DNA from: Balneolaceae bacterium | GTDB lineage: Bacteria > Bacteroidota > Rhodothermia > Balneolales > Balneolaceae | Direction: 5' to 3' | NCBI GenBank assembly: GCA_034521495.1 | Contig: JAXHMK010000010.1 | Span: 62,001-126,000 of the forward strand | DNA: 64,000 nucleotides | Shown here: piece by piece, positions 61,646 through 64,000 of the stretch | How the letters are laid out: each line of letters begins with the position of its first letter | How positions within the stretch are numbered: the stretch's first letter is position 1 | The notes under the pieces: model-generated | Database searches by the model: none | Seen by the model: only the letters and a program-made list of their open reading frames with translations | What the model was told of the DNA's origin: nothing | Translations under genes and position numbers: made by a program

Positions 61646-62620
61646 TTAGAAACTGTATGTAAGTTGGATCTGTTTTCCAGGCATAATGCTTGAAGTAGCT
61701 TCCAATCTATTTTGTTTCATTTTGAATGTAAAATAAGCATCGAACGCAGAAAGAACATGATTAGCAATTAAAATAGATAAGAAGGTGTTACTTGTTCTGT
61801 AATCAGAATTAAACTGTTTGGCCATCTGTGCCGCCTCATAGAAAAAAGGACTGGCATAAGAACCACCTCTGTCTATCACAAATCTCTCATTGTAAAATGT
61901 TCCTGTATGTCCAATATTGTCGTGAAAATTATTATAATCTTTCCAGCCGGCCTGGTATTGGTAGTATTTTGAAATGAGCTCATAATACTGCTGACTTCCA
62001 TATTCGGGCAACGTGTGCGAAAAATTATTCGTCCTGTTTTGATCGGACGTGACATATGGCGTATCCCGTTCAACCTGTCGCAGAAGATCAATGTTCACTT
62101 CATTCCAATCTTTATTCACATTAAATGAAGCTTCAGTATTTCCAAGCATCTGTCTGAGGTCATCAATGTGAGGATTATCCAATCCATTTTGTTCATGATA
62201 CTGAACAAGCCAGTTGGAATACTGAACCACACTCCAGTTCCTGTTGGCATATTTTTCGTAATCTCTTTCGCCTATTCTCGCATCGTTTCTATTATCAACA
62301 AACAGGTAAACGGAGGTGGCTTCGATAGCAAAAAATAGTCCTGCTTTCCACCAGCTCCTGTTTTTAATCTGGCCTGAACCCGGAATGATTAACGAACTGA
62401 AAAATGATTGGAATATATTTCCATTACGAATAGCATATTCCTCCTGGTAATTAAGAGTTGAAGATTCACGCATAAGGACAGGAGTTATCAAATGATAGTT
62501 TTCTTGTCCACTCTGAAAATTCTTAATAACCGGTGATGATACATTGGCCGAAATTTCTTCTTGACCGTGAACAGAAAGTGGTATTAAAAAGAAAAGTGTG
62601 CCTATAAATAAAAATTTCAC
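61646..62620 (-). CDS. Secreted DUF5683 domain protein
   Basis: A 324-residue exported protein starting at GTG 62620 with signal peptide FLFIGTLFFLIPLSVHG. FFSSLIIPGSGQIKNRSWWKAGLFFAIEA is the DUF5683 signature (PGxGQxxNxxxWKG). Hydrophobic stretches near residues 85-105 and 275-295 suggest membrane association, and a long polar section rich in Tyr, Asn and Asp lies between them. The GTG overlaps the stop of the upstream barrel gene by four bases (GTGA). Function unknown; outer-membrane or periplasmic location is likely. Confidence 0.82.
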   Translation of the reverse strand: MKFLFIGTLFFLIPLSVHGQEEISANVSSPVIKNFQSGQENYHLITPVLMRESSTLNYQEEYAIRNGNIFQSFFSSLIIPGSGQIKNRSWWKAGLFFAIEATSVYLFVDNRNDARIGERDYEKYANRNWSVVQYSNWLVQYHEQNGLDNPHIDDLRQMLGNTEASFNVNKDWNEVNIDLLRQVERDTPYVTSDQNRTNNFSHTLPEYGSQQYYELISKYYQYQAGWKDYNNFHDNIGHTGTFYNERFVIDRGGSYASPFFYEAAQMAKQFNSDYRTSNTFLSILIANHVLSAFDAYFTFKMKQNRLEATSSIMPGKQIQLTYSF

Positions 62621-64000
62621 AACGAATTGAAATCAAAAGTTAAACCAAAGTAAAAGAGCAACTCTTTGCCGTAGGTAATGGAATTCTGCGATGATGAAGT
62701 TATAAATTGCTCTGGTAATGTAACGTTAAATCGATTGAAACCATACGTAGTAGTCGCAAAAAATTTTAACGGGAAAATATAATAACTATTTAAGGCAAAC
62801 CTTAATTCTGCACCTATTCCTGTTTTCAGATTGTCTCCAATATTTAAAGGACCACCCCAGCCATTACCTGCTTCAAGAAATATATTAGCATACATTTTGT
62901 CGAGCGTGTAGGCGCCAATTTGTTGATTGATATTCCTTTTAAGAGGTGTGAGAATGGAAAATCGTCCCCAAATTGTACGTTGCCCTCCAATGGCAAAATA
63001 TGGATAAGATTTCATTCCGGTTAAACCTCCTGTATAATCCAGGTAAAAATAATCTTCGGGATTGCTGAAATAACTAAATATTCTGGAAGTAAGTAATCCA
63101 TTGACGTTACCCGTAATTTCACCTCCAAGCTGGCTTTTTAATTCCAGTGAATAGTTGGTTGTTTGATCATAAATGGGAGATAATGTGCCCTCTTCAATTT
63201 CAAATTCTTGTAGTAAGCGCCCGTTATCTAATTGGAATGTTGCACTGGCACGGGCTCCTTCAGGGGCGATGTCTGAATGCCGTGTGGGCATAATGGTATT
63301 GACAATATATGAGACTGAATATGATGTCCCTTTGAAATATTCTGTGGTCGATCCCGGGATAAACTCATTGATTTCATCGGAGAAGAAACCGTCTGTTGCA
63401 ACACTGTAAGGAGAATAGGAAGCTCCCAGTTCCAGCAGACTCCACCGGTTTAATTTACTTCTCAGATACAAGTTTGCTTCCCAAACGTTATACCGAATAT
63501 CAATTGATTTTTGAGATGGCAGACATGAGGTACATGGGAATTCTTCAATTGATGCGCCATTGCTAACATTTCGTTTTAGATTATAGAGTTCTACACTAAC
63601 TGTTGGGGACCAACTTCTTTTTATGAAAGGAATGCCCTGGTGATCAATGATGAAAAACAGGTCGCGGTCCAGGTTGTTAAGCCGGTTTGGAGAGAAGAAA
63701 TCAGCAAAACTATCGGTTCCAGTAGATCCCAATCCGAAGAGAGCACCCGCAAAAATACTGAGTCGTTCAGTAACATCACGAGATGTAAAATAAGCTCCCG
63801 TTTTTATGTCTCGAATAAGATTTTTGCCAAGATTACCAAATTTTCCATTCGCAATAAGCCTTGAGTTACTGCCTTTAAGCTTGGAATAGTTGTCAAAACG
63901 GATAACAGGTATGACACTTAAACCTGTGGTTGTTTGGCTGTATGGCCTCCATAGAAAAGATTCTTCATCATTCTCCACGGTCAATGTAATCTCTTCTTCC
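62617..64000 (-). CDS. C-terminal part of an outer-membrane beta-barrel protein (5' end outside window)
   Basis: About 460 codons are visible and the frame is open at the window edge. The sequence is rich in alternating aromatic and polar strands with Gly-containing turns, for example GARASATFQLDNGRLLQEFEI and YSLELKSQLGGEITGNVNG, and ends in ELLFYFGLTFDFNSL with a terminal aromatic-rich strand typical of outer-membrane barrels. EEEITLTVENDEESFLW at the visible start suggests an upstream soluble domain, possibly a TolB-like propeller, but that is not seen. It is the first visible gene of a run with DUF5683, PASTA and rpe. Confidence 0.7.
   Translation of the reverse strand, partial: EEEITLTVENDEESFLWRPYSQTTTGLSVIPVIRFDNYSKLKGSNSRLIANGKFGNLGKNLIRDIKTGAYFTSRDVTERLSIFAGALFGLGSTGTDSFADFFSPNRLNNLDRDLFFIIDHQGIPFIKRSWSPTVSVELYNLKRNVSNGASIEEFPCTSCLPSQKSIDIRYNVWEANLYLRSKLNRWSLLELGASYSPYSVATDGFFSDEINEFIPGSTTEYFKGTSYSVSYIVNTIMPTRHSDIAPEGARASATFQLDNGRLLQEFEIEEGTLSPIYDQTTNYSLELKSQLGGEITGNVNGLLTSRIFSYFSNPEDYFYLDYTGGLTGMKSYPYFAIGGQRTIWGRFSILTPLKRNINQQIGAYTLDKMYANIFLEAGNGWGGPLNIGDNLKTGIGAELRFALNSYYIFPLKFFATTTYGFNRFNVTLPEQFITSSSQNSITYGKELLFYFGLTFDFNSL

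Overview
The window looks like a chromosome segment from the Bacteroidota/FCB group, most likely a Balneolaceae-type bacterium. The evidence is a 2405-residue SprA (type IX secretion translocon), a menaquinone pathway (menF-menD), paired LptF/LptG permeases, DUF3467, DUF5683 and DUF3500 proteins, a 'long' GlmU-like nucleotidyltransferase next to glmS, a NagB-deacetylase fusion and scarce Shine-Dalgarno sites. Placement at genus level is not possible from the sequence alone.

Layout. 1-3.1 kb: menD (cut by the window edge) and an upstream menF with a one-base frameshift. 4.4-8.7 kb: cystathionine beta-synthase-like enzyme, DUF3467 protein and the LPS-export permeases. 9.1-16.3 kb: sprA. 16.3-23.5 kb: housekeeping genes (LolC/E-type permease, lysS, phosphopantetheinyl transferase, DUF2520 protein, gltA) separated by dispersed hairpin repeats, plus a four-helix-bundle (IVP/S23-type) gene bounded by inverted heptamer repeats. 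23.8-27.3 kb: an AT-rich defence islet beside a tRNA-Leu gene, with an HsdR remnant, a large DUF262-DUF1524-HEPN nuclease candidate, a DUF2281 antitoxin and a ParDE-type pair. 28.1-40.2 kb: an amino-sugar/glycan region with a NagB-PIG-L fusion, a secreted PIG-L deacetylase, a ROK kinase, a secreted rhamnogalacturonan-lyase-like protein, an SLC13 transporter, and the divergent GlmU-like/glmS pair. 40.6-47.7 kb: GNAT, membrane protein, ptsH-ptsI, CBM48 protein, birA-tilS-hpt, tRNA-Ser. 48-52.5 kb: secreted lipoprotein, DUF3500, YjbQ, SDR and left-handed-helix acyltransferase. 52.6-64 kb: typA, class II photolyase, satD-DUF3307, punA-MBL hydrolase, phoH, rpe, PASTA protein, DUF5683 and a barrel protein cut by the window end.

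Most of the unusual signal lies between genes. (1) Three perfect TATCG-N10-CGATA palindromes spaced exactly 29 bp apart sit directly before satD, a gene with its own helix-turn-helix. (2) Heptanucleotide arrays occur at three loci; at one they flank the IVP-type gene in inverted orientation and fill the whole gap between lysS and the next gene. (3) A recurring hairpin family shows paired base changes in its stem. (4) A 328-bp intergenic element is bounded by perfect 19-bp inverted repeats.

Among genes, the most interesting are the DUF262-HNH-HEPN protein, the NagB-PIG-L fusion lacking a usual catalytic residue in both halves, the frameshifted menF, and phoH, whose conserved N-terminus has no ATG, GTG or TTG start.
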